Source: JBFLVQ01 sp040758525
GTDB taxonomy: Bacteria; Acidobacteriota; Blastocatellia; Chloracidobacteriales; JADJPF01
Direction of reading: 5' to 3'
Length of the DNA: 5,547 bases
NCBI GenBank assembly: GCA_040758525.1
Contig: JBFLVQ010000644.1
Span: 1 to 5,547 of the forward strand
Shown here: piece by piece, positions 1 through 5,547 of the stretch
Numbering within the stretch: position 1 is the first letter of the stretch
Layout of the letters: every line of letters starts with the position of its first letter
The notes under the pieces: model-generated
Database searches by the model: none
What the model saw: only the letters and a program-made list of their open reading frames with translations
Told to the model about the DNA's origin: nothing
Position numbers and translations under genes: made by a program

Positions 1-41
1 CAGTTTTAGTAGTTAGATAGCGTAAAAATACACACATCATT

Positions 42-53
42 TTCTTTAAAGAA
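42..53. repeat. 12-bp perfect palindrome in the regulator leader
   Basis: The sequence TTCTTTAAAGAA is a perfect 12-bp palindrome. Its centre lies about 30 bp upstream of the GG of the proposed sigma-54 promoter at 76-91. It could be a binding site for a dimeric regulator, but it is AT-rich and short, so chance is a real possibility. No known operator is recognised. The rest of 1-75 shows stops in all plus-strand frames and no coding potential that I can support. Confidence 0.25.
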
Positions 54-75
54 CTTATATATTTTGGATTTACAA

Positions 76-91
76 TGGCGCATTAATTGCG
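76..91 (+). promoter_or_regulatory. Putative sigma-54 (RpoN) promoter of the response regulator gene
   Basis: TGGCGCATTAATTGCG fits the -24/-12 pattern TGGCACG-N4-TTGCW, with the invariant GG (77-78) and GC (89-90) separated by exactly 10 bases. The TGGC and TTGC blocks are intact; the mismatches are A to G at position 5, G to A at position 7 and G at the last position. It points towards the gene starting at 183. Transcription would begin about 12 bases after the GC, near 101-102, leaving a leader of about 80 nt. Any enhancer sites would lie mostly beyond the left edge of the window or in 1-75. The call rests on pattern match and orientation only. Confidence 0.6.
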
Positions 92-171
92 TAAACTTTT
101 AATCAGTGGGTTCACTGGGCGCGCACTTCTCCTCAACTTAAGTAGCGTCGGACCAACAGATACTTAATACC

Positions 172-178
172 AGGGGGA
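172..178 (+). promoter_or_regulatory. Ribosome-binding site of the response regulator gene
   Basis: AGGGGGA lies with its last G five bases before the ATG at 183. It is a good purine-rich Shine-Dalgarno sequence and supports this start, which also places the beta-1 strand of the receiver domain (residues 4-8) directly at the N terminus, as in full-length response regulators. Confidence 0.7.
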
Positions 179-182
179 TCAA

Positions 183-1583
183 ATGAGTACACGCTTACTT
201 ATCGTTGAAGATGATGATCAATTAAGAGAGCTACTACTGCTTTCCACCAGTAGTGATTATGAAGTAGAAGCGTTCAGTAATGCTGAAGAAGCGCTTGCTT
301 ATGCTGCGGGTGCGACCTTTGACATTGCTGTAGTTGATATGTGTTTGCCAGGTATGTCTGGGGTCAAATTGATTCCCAAACTTACTAGGATCTGTAGTGG
401 TATTGCGATCATAGCCATTTCTGCGCATGCCACAGTCGAGATGGCAATTGAGGCAATGAAGCATGGAGCAATCGATTTTCTTGTCAAGCCTTTCAACATG
501 GAAGAGCTGTTGAACCTATTAAAGCTTGTCACGGTACGCTTCGCGCAAAGCAGCGCAACCACGCGTGAAGATACTGGCTCATACCAGATCGTTGCCCAGA
601 CCCAAGTAATGCAGGAATTGCTAGAACAGATCCAGGCCATTGCGCCTTTTAATACCACCGTACTGATTACAGGAGAGACCGGCACAGGAAAAGAGTTACT
701 AGCACGTGCCATACACCGACAGAGTCCTCGTATAAAACGTCCTTTTGTTGCCCTCAATTGTGCTGCAGTGCCAGAACAGCTACTGGAAGATGAGCTTTTT
801 GGTCATGTTAAAGGTGCTTTCACAGGTGCCCAGAATGCTCGTGAAGGTCGCTTTGAACAGGCTGATGGAGGCACGCTCTTCCTCGATGAGATTGGTGATA
901 TGAGTCTGCCACTACAGGCAAAACTGCTGCGTGTATTACAGGAGCGAGAGTTCGAAAAGATCGGTTCATCCCGCACAATAAAGGTCGATGTACGTGTTAT
1001 TGCCGCTACTAGCGCGGATCTAGAACGTCGTATTGATGAAGGTAGTTTTCGCCCTGATCTCTACTACCGGCTTAATGTAGTACAATTGCAGTTACCACCA
1101 TTGCGTGAGCGCGCCGATGACATCCCACTGCTGGCCAAGAGCCTACTGACACGGTTTTGTGCCAGCGCTGGATTGCCTACTAAAGATCTTGATGAGAGTG
1201 TTTGGCCAGCTTTAATGGGTTACCGTTGGCCTGGCAATATTAGGCAATTACAGAATGCTATGGAACGGGCAGCGGTTTTAACCGGAACAAAAAAGATGGT
1301 CTGCTTGAAAGATCTGCCGGATGAAGTACAAAAAGTAGCCTCTTCTTCTTTGGGTTCTTCTCGTTTTGCCTTCTCAGCAATAAAACCAGAATTAAATCAG
1401 AATGTCTGTTTTGATACTGTGGTGGGCGAAGTCGAGCGTGAGCTATTGCTACAGTCGCTTAAAAAGGCCGGTGGTAATAAGATGCAGGCAGCTAAGCTGC
1501 TCAATATGAAGCGTACTACTTTTGTTGAGAAGTTAAAACGACTTGGTATTGCCGAATCTGAAATGGCCGATACTGGTTCGTAA
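183..1583 (+). CDS. Sigma-54-dependent response regulator, NtrC family (flagellar FleR/FlrC-like)
   Basis: This 466-residue protein has the complete three-domain layout of NtrC-type activators. The receiver domain (about 1-120) has the acidic pair E9/D10, phosphoacceptor D52 in VVDMCLPGMSG, S80 and K102 in VKPF. The AAA+ domain (about 135-370) has Walker A GETGTGKE (164-171), the sigma-54-contacting loop GAFTGA (211-216), Walker B ending in D235-E236, putative arginine fingers R290 and R296, and sensor II R354 in WPGNIRQL. A Fis-type helix-turn-helix fills the C terminus (about 415-455; AAKLLNMKRTTFVEKLKRLG). All catalytic residues are present, so it should hydrolyse ATP and remodel sigma-54 RNA polymerase when phosphorylated. 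Its neighbours are flagellar, so a role in switching on hook and basal-body genes, like FleR or FlrC, is likely but inferred. No sensor kinase gene adjoins it inside the window. It is convergent with motB. The family is certain; the regulon is not. Confidence 0.95.
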   Translation: MSTRLLIVEDDDQLRELLLLSTSSDYEVEAFSNAEEALAYAAGATFDIAVVDMCLPGMSGVKLIPKLTRICSGIAIIAISAHATVEMAIEAMKHGAIDFLVKPFNMEELLNLLKLVTVRFAQSSATTREDTGSYQIVAQTQVMQELLEQIQAIAPFNTTVLITGETGTGKELLARAIHRQSPRIKRPFVALNCAAVPEQLLEDELFGHVKGAFTGAQNAREGRFEQADGGTLFLDEIGDMSLPLQAKLLRVLQEREFEKIGSSRTIKVDVRVIAATSADLERRIDEGSFRPDLYYRLNVVQLQLPPLRERADDIPLLAKSLLTRFCASAGLPTKDLDESVWPALMGYRWPGNIRQLQNAMERAAVLTGTKKMVCLKDLPDEVQKVASSSLGSSRFAFSAIKPELNQNVCFDTVVGEVERELLLQSLKKAGGNKMQAAKLLNMKRTTFVEKLKRLGIAESEMADTGS

Positions 1584-1613
1584 ACTGATATATCTTAACC
1601 AAAATATTTACCT

Positions 1614-2483
1614 CTAGTGAGTACGTGAAATCTCTTTCTTACTCGCTTCTTCATTAAGTTCCTCGTCAGTCTCCTTAGATGAGTCTGCCGGAACAGATTG
1701 CTCATCCTTTTCAGTCAGCTTCTTCTCCTCTTGAGGATCTTTAGCCCAAAGCAGCATTATGCTAATACGTCGATTGGCAGGTGAGAATGGATTATCAGGA
1801 ACAAGTGGTTGGGTATCTGCATAACCAATAATGCGACCAATACGTTCTGGCTTTACACATCTTGCTACCAGTTCTCTACGTGCAGCATTAGCGCGTTCTG
1901 CGGACAACTCCCAATTTGTATAAGCTTGATCAGGAAAAGTATAAGAGTCGGTATGTCCACCCAGTTGAATCTTATTGGGTAGCTCACAAATAGTAATAGC
2001 AATCTCATCAAGAATCTCTTTTGCTGCGGGAGTAAGTTCGGCGCTGCCAGACTGGAAAGAGACTCGCTCAGCTTTATCAAGAATCTGTATATGCAATCCT
2101 TCCCGAGTAATGTCTACTTTTACTTGATCACTTTCAGCAAGTTTAGAGAATTTTTTACGCAGTAATGCTGCAGTGCTATAGAGAGCTTGACGATCATCTT
2201 GAGTGCTCAGTGAAGTAGAAAGATCGGTGCTTGAATTCATTGCCCCATCGAAGATGCCACCCTCTGTAGTAGTAAAGGCGCCTGGTGAACGGAAATAGTT
2301 AGCAATCGATTCCTTCAGTTTGTGATCTCCTTGTGAGACCAGCCATAATACTAAGAAAAGCGCCATCATTGCTGTGACAAAATCGGCATAAGCTACTTTC
2401 CAAGCGCCGCCATGATGACCACCATGTCCTTTAGCTTTCTTGATACGTACTCGAGGAGGCTTTTTAACATTACGATCGAGCAT
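1614..2483 (-). CDS. motB: Flagellar stator protein MotB
   Basis: This 289-residue protein is the peptidoglycan-anchoring stator subunit, which with MotA forms the ion channel driving flagellar rotation. A basic N-terminal cytoplasmic segment (1-29, rich in K, R and H) leads into one membrane helix (about 31-50). That helix carries the family signature AWKVAYADFVTAMMA, with D34 as the ion-binding aspartate (equivalent to D32 of E. coli). A linker and plug-like region follows (about 52-70). The OmpA-like domain (about 127-246) shows GHTDS (176-180), NWELSAERANAAR (190-202) and NRRISIML (237-244). The last 40 or so residues form a highly charged, probably disordered tail. The start is supported by an AAGGAT Shine-Dalgarno sequence (2489-2494) before the ATG. 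The gene follows motA with a 26-bp gap, so the two are almost certainly co-transcribed and perhaps translationally linked. Proton rather than sodium use is inferred from overall similarity to MotB rather than PomB. Confidence 0.97.
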   Translation of the reverse strand: MLDRNVKKPPRVRIKKAKGHGGHHGGAWKVAYADFVTAMMALFLVLWLVSQGDHKLKESIANYFRSPGAFTTTEGGIFDGAMNSSTDLSTSLSTQDDRQALYSTAALLRKKFSKLAESDQVKVDITREGLHIQILDKAERVSFQSGSAELTPAAKEILDEIAITICELPNKIQLGGHTDSYTFPDQAYTNWELSAERANAARRELVARCVKPERIGRIIGYADTQPLVPDNPFSPANRRISIMLLWAKDPQEEKKLTEKDEQSVPADSSKETDEELNEEASKKEISRTH

Positions 2484-2509
2484 AGGTGATCCTTATCACA
2501 ATATAGTGG

Positions 2510-3370
2510 CTATCTTGGTTTTATCTCCCGCAACTGTTTATCCAACTCGGCACTGGTAGGTCGATCAAAACTGAAGATAGTGCGACGCGCAAACTCAACT
2601 GCTGTAGCAGGCGCGGCACCATTGGCAAAAGCGATTAGTCCAGCCTTAATGCAGCTATAATATTTACTCTCATCTTGCGCTAATTTCTCTAGATTGGTGG
2701 CAACCGGAGCAAGCATTCCATAGGAAAGCAGCAATCCTAAAAAGGTTCCTACCAGTGCAGCGGCTACGTGGTGGCCTATCTCTTCAGGAGGCCCATCAAT
2801 ATGTTGCATTGTTACTACAATACCAAGCACGGCGGCCACTATTCCCAGTCCTGGCAGAGAATCGGAAGCTTTAGTAAGAATTCCAGGCACAATGGTACTC
2901 TCTTCATGGTGGGTCTCGATCTCGGCTTCCATTGCCTGTTCAATCTCTTCCACCTGTGCGGCGCCATTAACTAGTAGTACCATTGCATCACAGAAGAACT
3001 CGCGCACATGATGGTTATTAAGAAAACCTGGATATTTGGAGAATATTGTAGAAGTGTCTGGTGAATTTACATCTCCTTCAATCGCCAACCAGCTTCCTTT
3101 CTTGACATTAACGTAGATTTCGTATTGTATGCGCAACAGTTCAAGGTAGGAATCCTTGCTGTAAGGAGATCCCTTAAAAGCGGAGGGCAGTTTTTGCAAT
3201 ACCAGTCGTAACATCTTACCAGGCGCACCAACAACCATTGCGCCTAGACAAGCACCGCCGATCACGATAATTTCGGAGGGTTGTATTAATACATGCAGGG
3301 GGCCCTGCATTATCAGAAACCCCCCTATGACACTTACAAAAACAACAATTAAGCCTACGATTACTAGCAT
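2510..3370 (-). CDS. motA: Flagellar stator protein MotA
   Basis: This 286-residue inner-membrane protein is close to the usual length of proton-type MotA (295 in E. coli). There are four hydrophobic segments at about 1-20, 33-50, 172-190 and 203-223, with a large cytoplasmic loop between the second and third. E98 in the loop and P173 and P222 at the third and fourth helices match the functional E. coli residues E98, P173 and P222 in number and context; the position of E. coli R90 is a lysine (K90). The block PEEIGHHVAAALVGTFLG (195-212) is typical of the family. The protein begins directly with the first membrane helix, as expected, so the ATG at 3370 is preferred although no clear Shine-Dalgarno sequence precedes it. 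motA is first of a motA-motB pair and lies behind a sigma-28-type promoter at 3405-3431. Confidence 0.97.
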   Translation of the reverse strand: MLVIVGLIVVFVSVIGGFLIMQGPLHVLIQPSEIIVIGGACLGAMVVGAPGKMLRLVLQKLPSAFKGSPYSKDSYLELLRIQYEIYVNVKKGSWLAIEGDVNSPDTSTIFSKYPGFLNNHHVREFFCDAMVLLVNGAAQVEEIEQAMEAEIETHHEESTIVPGILTKASDSLPGLGIVAAVLGIVVTMQHIDGPPEEIGHHVAAALVGTFLGLLLSYGMLAPVATNLEKLAQDESKYYSCIKAGLIAFANGAAPATAVEFARRTIFSFDRPTSAELDKQLREIKPR

Positions 3371-3385
3371 ATATATGTATAAGAC

Positions 3386-3425
3386 AAAGCCGTCTTGATA
3401 TTATTTATCGGCAAAAGACGGCTTT
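3386..3425 (-). terminator. 11-bp inverted repeat between flgE and motA, possible flgE terminator
   Basis: AAAGCCGTCTT (3386-3396) and AAGACGGCTTT (3415-3425) are perfect inverted copies separated by an 18-base loop. The repeat lies 20 bases past the flgE stop codon, where a terminator of the fliK-flgD-flgE transcript would be expected. Against this, the loop is long and the bases after the stem on the minus strand (TTTGTCTTATAC, counting the last three stem bases) are only partly T-rich. It may be a weak terminator allowing read-through into motA, or a DNA palindrome bound by protein. The structure is seen directly; its function is inferred. Confidence 0.5.
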
Positions 3426-3431
3426 ACTTAA
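3405..3431 (-). promoter_or_regulatory. Putative sigma-28 (FliA) promoter of motA-motB
   Basis: On the minus strand the sequence reads TTAA (3428-3431), 15 bases, then GCCGATAA (3405-3412). The FliA consensus is TAAA-N15-GCCGATAA, so the -10 element is perfect, the spacing is exact and the -35 differs at one of four bases. Transcription should begin near 3398, giving a leader of about 27 nt before the motA ATG. Stator genes are classical sigma-28 (late) targets, which agrees with the position. A second TAAA (3422-3425 on the plus strand) is only 10 bases from the -10 and is not the better choice. The -10 sits inside the loop of the inverted repeat at 3386-3425. Confidence 0.75.
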
Positions 3432-3445
3432 GCGCACCGCGCAAA

Positions 3446-4684
3446 TTATATGATCTGCAAGAGATCTTGCAGGGTCTGATTAACCGTGGTAATTACACGC
3501 GAATTGGCTTGAAAGCTACGTTGAGCAATGATGAGGTTAGTAAATTCGGTAGCAATATCAACATTGCTCTGTTCAAGCGCATTGCCTACTACATTGCCAC
3601 GACCACCGCTACTGGGTCGGCCTATTGAGGGTGGCCCTGAACTGCTTGTCTCGCTAAAAAGGTTGTTACTAAGAGCCTGCAGTCCATCTTGTGAATTGAA
3701 GGTTGCTAGTGCGATCTGTCCAATTGGACGGGTTTGACCATTGTTAAAGACCGCTATTAAGGTGCCAGTTTTATCTGTTATCAATCCACTAATTGCACCA
3801 GCAGGAAATCCATCCTGAGTAGTTGAGGAGACTGAGGAAGCAGTAGCGAAGTTGGTTATATTGGCAGTTCCATCGGCTTCGTAAAGATTGAGGTCGATCG
3901 AAGGCAGTGTCGCACCATTAAGCTGAGCCTGATCAGGCATAATTGAGAGTGTGGCAGGTGCTGCTGGCATTGTTAGATTGCCATTGGCATCAAACTGCAG
4001 GTCGGCAGGATTAGGTGTTGTTTGAGCCGCATTGCCATCTAGTGTTGCTGTTACTGAGTAGGATAGATCAGCAGTTTTGGTAAAGACCAAGTTAAGATTA
4101 TGAGATCTTCCCAATGAGTCAAAGACCTGTACAGTAGCATTAAACTGTGTGCCATTAGCATCTGCAGCATTAAGATTCATACGCAAGGTGGCTTCACTAG
4201 TTAATCTTGGCGCGATCGTCTCGCCAATTGGCACCTGCAAGGTAGTAAGCGCAGCATCTGGTGGCACGACACCATTCACAGCAGCATAACCTTGTACTTG
4301 TTGACCGCTAGGGGTGACGAGAAAGCCATCCTTATCGAGAATAAAATCGCCTGCACGAGTGTAGGACTGCACTCCTGCCGAATCTTTTACAACAAAGTAA
4401 CCATTGCCTTCAATGGCAAGATTAGTCGGTGAATTGGAACTGCTCAGATTGCCCTGAGAAAAATCCCTGTTAACACTAGCTACACTTACACCATTGCCGA
4501 TCTGTACAGGTACGCCGGCACCATTGAATCTTGCTCCTATAGAACCCAAATAGATATCGGCGAAAGTTATCGAACTGCTTTTGAAGGCAGTGGTATTAGC
4601 ATTAGCGATATTATTGCCGGCTACGCTAAGGGAATTGGAACTAGCTCGCAAGCCGGAAAGCGCAGTAGAGAATGTAAACGACAT
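3446..4684 (-). CDS. flgE: Flagellar hook protein FlgE
   Basis: This 412-residue protein is the structural subunit of the hook, the universal joint outside the outer membrane; about 400 residues is usual. The N terminus carries the rod/hook family signature (ALSGLRASSNSLSVAGNNIA, 8-27, followed by NTTAFKSS). The FlgE/F/G core motif NLAIEGNGYFVV (88-99) and the stretch SYTRAGDFILDKDGFLVT (107-124) follow. A variable middle domain (about 150-290) is rich in A, N, T and D. The C-terminal family helix ends with NALEQSNVDIATEFTNLI (368-385) and AQRSFQANSRVITTVNQTLQ (387-406), which pairs with the N terminus in the hook's inner core. There is no Sec signal, as expected for export by the flagellar type III system. 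A strong AGGAGG Shine-Dalgarno sequence (4693-4698) lies 8 bases before the ATG. The gene follows flgD by 42 bp with no promoter visible between, so it is probably co-transcribed with flgD and fliK. Confidence 0.97.
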   Translation of the reverse strand: MSFTFSTALSGLRASSNSLSVAGNNIANANTTAFKSSSITFADIYLGSIGARFNGAGVPVQIGNGVSVASVNRDFSQGNLSSSNSPTNLAIEGNGYFVVKDSAGVQSYTRAGDFILDKDGFLVTPSGQQVQGYAAVNGVVPPDAALTTLQVPIGETIAPRLTSEATLRMNLNAADANGTQFNATVQVFDSLGRSHNLNLVFTKTADLSYSVTATLDGNAAQTTPNPADLQFDANGNLTMPAAPATLSIMPDQAQLNGATLPSIDLNLYEADGTANITNFATASSVSSTTQDGFPAGAISGLITDKTGTLIAVFNNGQTRPIGQIALATFNSQDGLQALSNNLFSETSSSGPPSIGRPSSGGRGNVVGNALEQSNVDIATEFTNLIIAQRSFQANSRVITTVNQTLQDLLQII

Positions 4685-4692
4685 AATTGCTT

Positions 4693-4698
4693 CCTCCT
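4693..4698 (-). promoter_or_regulatory. Strong ribosome-binding site of flgE
   Basis: AGGAGG on the minus strand is a perfect Shine-Dalgarno core, 8 bases before the flgE ATG. It fits the need for high hook-protein synthesis and contrasts with motA, which has no recognisable site. Confidence 0.75.
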
Positions 4699-4726
4699 GG
4701 TTCTATTTCAAACCGACCAGTAATGA

Positions 4727-4984
4727 CTATTTCTTGTTGAGCAGTTCACCCAATTGTTGGTTTATCGAGATCAATTGATCGAGTGAGCTAAACTGGGCCA
4801 ATTGAGCAACAAATTGCGCGCCATCCTGAGGTGCCAGCGGATCTTGATTCTTCAATTGTGCAACTAACAGTTTGAGGAATACTTCTCGATCTTCGCCTTT
4901 TGCACTACTACTATTGCTAGTTGGCGAGTTGCCCAATAGTGAGGGAGTGAGCTGATCGGTTCTATTGTTAGAATTGATGTTCAT
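4727..4984 (-). CDS. flgD: Short flagellar hook assembly protein FlgD (N-terminal domain only)
   Basis: FlgD is the scaffold cap under which FlgE subunits assemble into the hook. This 85-residue protein has the conserved N-terminal part: a polar, S/N/T-rich export-signal-like segment (1-30), then FLKLLVAQLKNQDPLAP (36-52) and FVAQLAQFSSLDQLISINQQ (58-77), the hallmark of the family. It ends eight residues later and lacks the C-terminal Ig/Tudor-like cap domains of longer homologues (about 230 residues in E. coli, about 140 in Bacillus). The stop is a clean TAG, and the frame beyond it meets another stop within eight codons, so no hidden continuation is seen. I prefer the ATG at 4984 because AAAGGAG lies five bases upstream. 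A longer version from a TTG at 5011, overlapping the fliK stop, would add nine residues but has less support. The gene is 23 bp after fliK and 42 bp before flgE. Confidence 0.9.
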   Translation of the reverse strand: MNINSNNRTDQLTPSLLGNSPTSNSSSAKGEDREVFLKLLVAQLKNQDPLAPQDGAQFVAQLAQFSSLDQLISINQQLGELLNKK

Positions 4985-4989
4985 AAGTT

Positions 4990-4996
4990 CTCCTTT
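4990..4996 (-). promoter_or_regulatory. Ribosome-binding site that fixes the flgD start
   Basis: On the minus strand AAAGGAG ends five bases before the ATG at 4984. It selects this start over the in-frame TTG at 5011, which overlaps the TGA stop of fliK. Confidence 0.75.
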
Positions 4997-5007
4997 CAAA
5001 CAGGTGC

Positions 5008-5547
5008 TCAAATATGTAAGCTTAAAAGTCTATTTTGAGTATTACCGGTATTGGTTGGTGCGCTCTCCTCGTCTAATGACTTAGATGGCAGGGTTATATT
5101 GTTATTATGGTTCTGGTCATTATCTTGATTACCTTCATAGCGATTGTTCAATCCACCATTCTCACCACTCTCTGCACGCACAGCTAAATGATCTACTGTT
5201 AGCCCTGCTTCTGTTAATGATTCGCGCAAACTGGTAATGCCTTCCGTTAATAGATCGCAGGCTACTGCGGTTTCAGTAACTATTTGTGCGTTTAAGCGAC
5301 CATGAGAGTCACGGGTAATTTCAATCTCCACTTTTCCAAACTGTTCCGGATGTAAATGTATTTGCAGTTTACGCGTCTGTTGGTTGGCCAGTGTGTTAGT
5401 TGCTTCTGCAATCGGTTTATAAAGCTGCCGCGCAAGCATTGTTCCGATCTCGCCGCTCTCATCTGTTGTAGCTATTGTATCGGTTGTTTCTGCCTTTCTA
5501 TTATCAACTACAAGGTTGTTTGTCACCGTCGCATTTGTCTTATTACT
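5008..5547 (-). CDS. fliK: Flagellar hook-length control protein FliK, C-terminal part (5' end beyond window)
   Basis: The visible 179 codons are the 3' end of a longer gene; the frame stays open to the right edge, so the true start lies outside. FliK is the secreted ruler that measures the hook and, through its C-terminal domain, triggers the switch of the export gate from hook to filament substrates. The conserved hook-control (Flg_hook) core is visible: LQIHLHPEQFGKVEIEI (visible residues 61-77), then an amphipathic segment ending LRESLTEAGL (about 107-116). The tail after it (about 125-179) is N/D/Q/S-rich and low in complexity, as in many FliK proteins. A GTG at 5526 could be taken for a start, but seven sense codons precede it in frame and the domain content implies a longer N-terminal part. 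flgD follows 23 bp downstream. The identity rests on the core motif plus its position before flgD-flgE. Confidence 0.88.
   Translation of the reverse strand, partial: SNKTNATVTNNLVVDNRKAETTDTIATTDESGEIGTMLARQLYKPIAEATNTLANQQTRKLQIHLHPEQFGKVEIEITRDSHGRLNAQIVTETAVACDLLTEGITSLRESLTEAGLTVDHLAVRAESGENGGLNNRYEGNQDNDQNHNNNITLPSKSLDEESAPTNTGNTQNRLLSLHI

Noticed and set aside
299..757. 152-codon open frame on the minus strand inside the response regulator gene
   Set aside because: It overlaps a gene whose receiver and AAA+ motifs are intact; its translation has no family motif and no ribosome-binding site stands out. It is a shadow frame.
1566..1573. GCCGATAC on the plus strand at the end of the regulator gene
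   Set aside because: It is within coding sequence, the -35 position reads TATT, and no plus-strand gene follows.
3395..3628. Plus-strand 77-codon frame across the motA-flgE gap and the flgE 3' end
   Set aside because: Most of it is antisense to conserved FlgE codons; no motif or ribosome-binding site supports it.
4255..4285. TGGCACGACACC on the plus strand, resembling a sigma-54 -24 element
   Set aside because: The -12 block at the required spacing is not TTGC, the site is inside flgE on the opposite strand, and no plus-strand gene follows.
4553..4562. GCCGATAT on the minus strand, resembling a sigma-28 -10
   Set aside because: It lies in flgE codons for the conserved ADIYLG region and has no TAAA-like element 15 bases upstream.
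5009..5011. TTG start for flgD overlapping the fliK stop
   Set aside because: The ATG at 4984 has an AAAGGAG site at the right distance, whereas the TTG is a weaker codon and adds nine residues upstream of the typical polar N terminus.
5524..5526. GTG as a start codon for a complete small fliK
   Set aside because: Sense codons continue upstream in frame to the window edge (seven codons), and FliK proteins are longer with an N-terminal ruler region; this is an internal valine codon of a truncated gene.

Overview
This window is part of a flagellar gene cluster. On the minus strand, reading from the right edge leftwards, it carries the 3' end of fliK (hook-length control), flgD (hook cap/scaffold), flgE (hook), then motA and motB (stator). 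On the plus strand, converging on motB, is a complete sigma-54-dependent response regulator of the NtrC/FleR/FlrC type. All six proteins are recognisable from their own motifs. No mobile element, CRISPR array, RNA gene or unknown gene cassette is visible, and I do not see an undescribed system; the novelty lies in regulatory details and in a very short FlgD.

Organism: a Gram-negative (diderm) flagellated bacterium with moderate GC (mid-40s percent by eye). The MotB with an OmpA-like peptidoglycan-binding domain, the proton-type MotA and the combined sigma-54 and sigma-28 signals fit Proteobacteria-like or Acidobacteriota/Nitrospirota-like flagellar systems. I cannot assign a taxon from this window.

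Layout: 1-182 is a non-coding leader with a good sigma-54 promoter match (GG-N10-GC at 76-91), a 12-bp palindrome and a strong ribosome-binding site. 183-1583 is the regulator. 1584-1613 is a 30-bp convergent gap with no obvious terminator. 1614-2483 is motB and 2510-3370 is motA. 3371-3445 is a compact control region holding an 11-bp inverted repeat whose loop contains a perfect GCCGATAA sigma-28 -10 element. 3446-4684 is flgE, 4727-4984 is flgD, and 5008-5547 is fliK, open at the right edge.

How it fits together: fliK-flgD-flgE look like one hook-building operon read leftwards, with tight spacing and a strong Shine-Dalgarno sequence for flgD and flgE. motA-motB look like a separate late transcription unit from the sigma-28-type promoter just behind flgE. 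The regulator probably activates sigma-54 flagellar promoters (inference from context) and itself appears to sit behind a sigma-54 promoter. This gives the usual hierarchy: sigma-54 plus activator for hook and basal body, then sigma-28 for stators.
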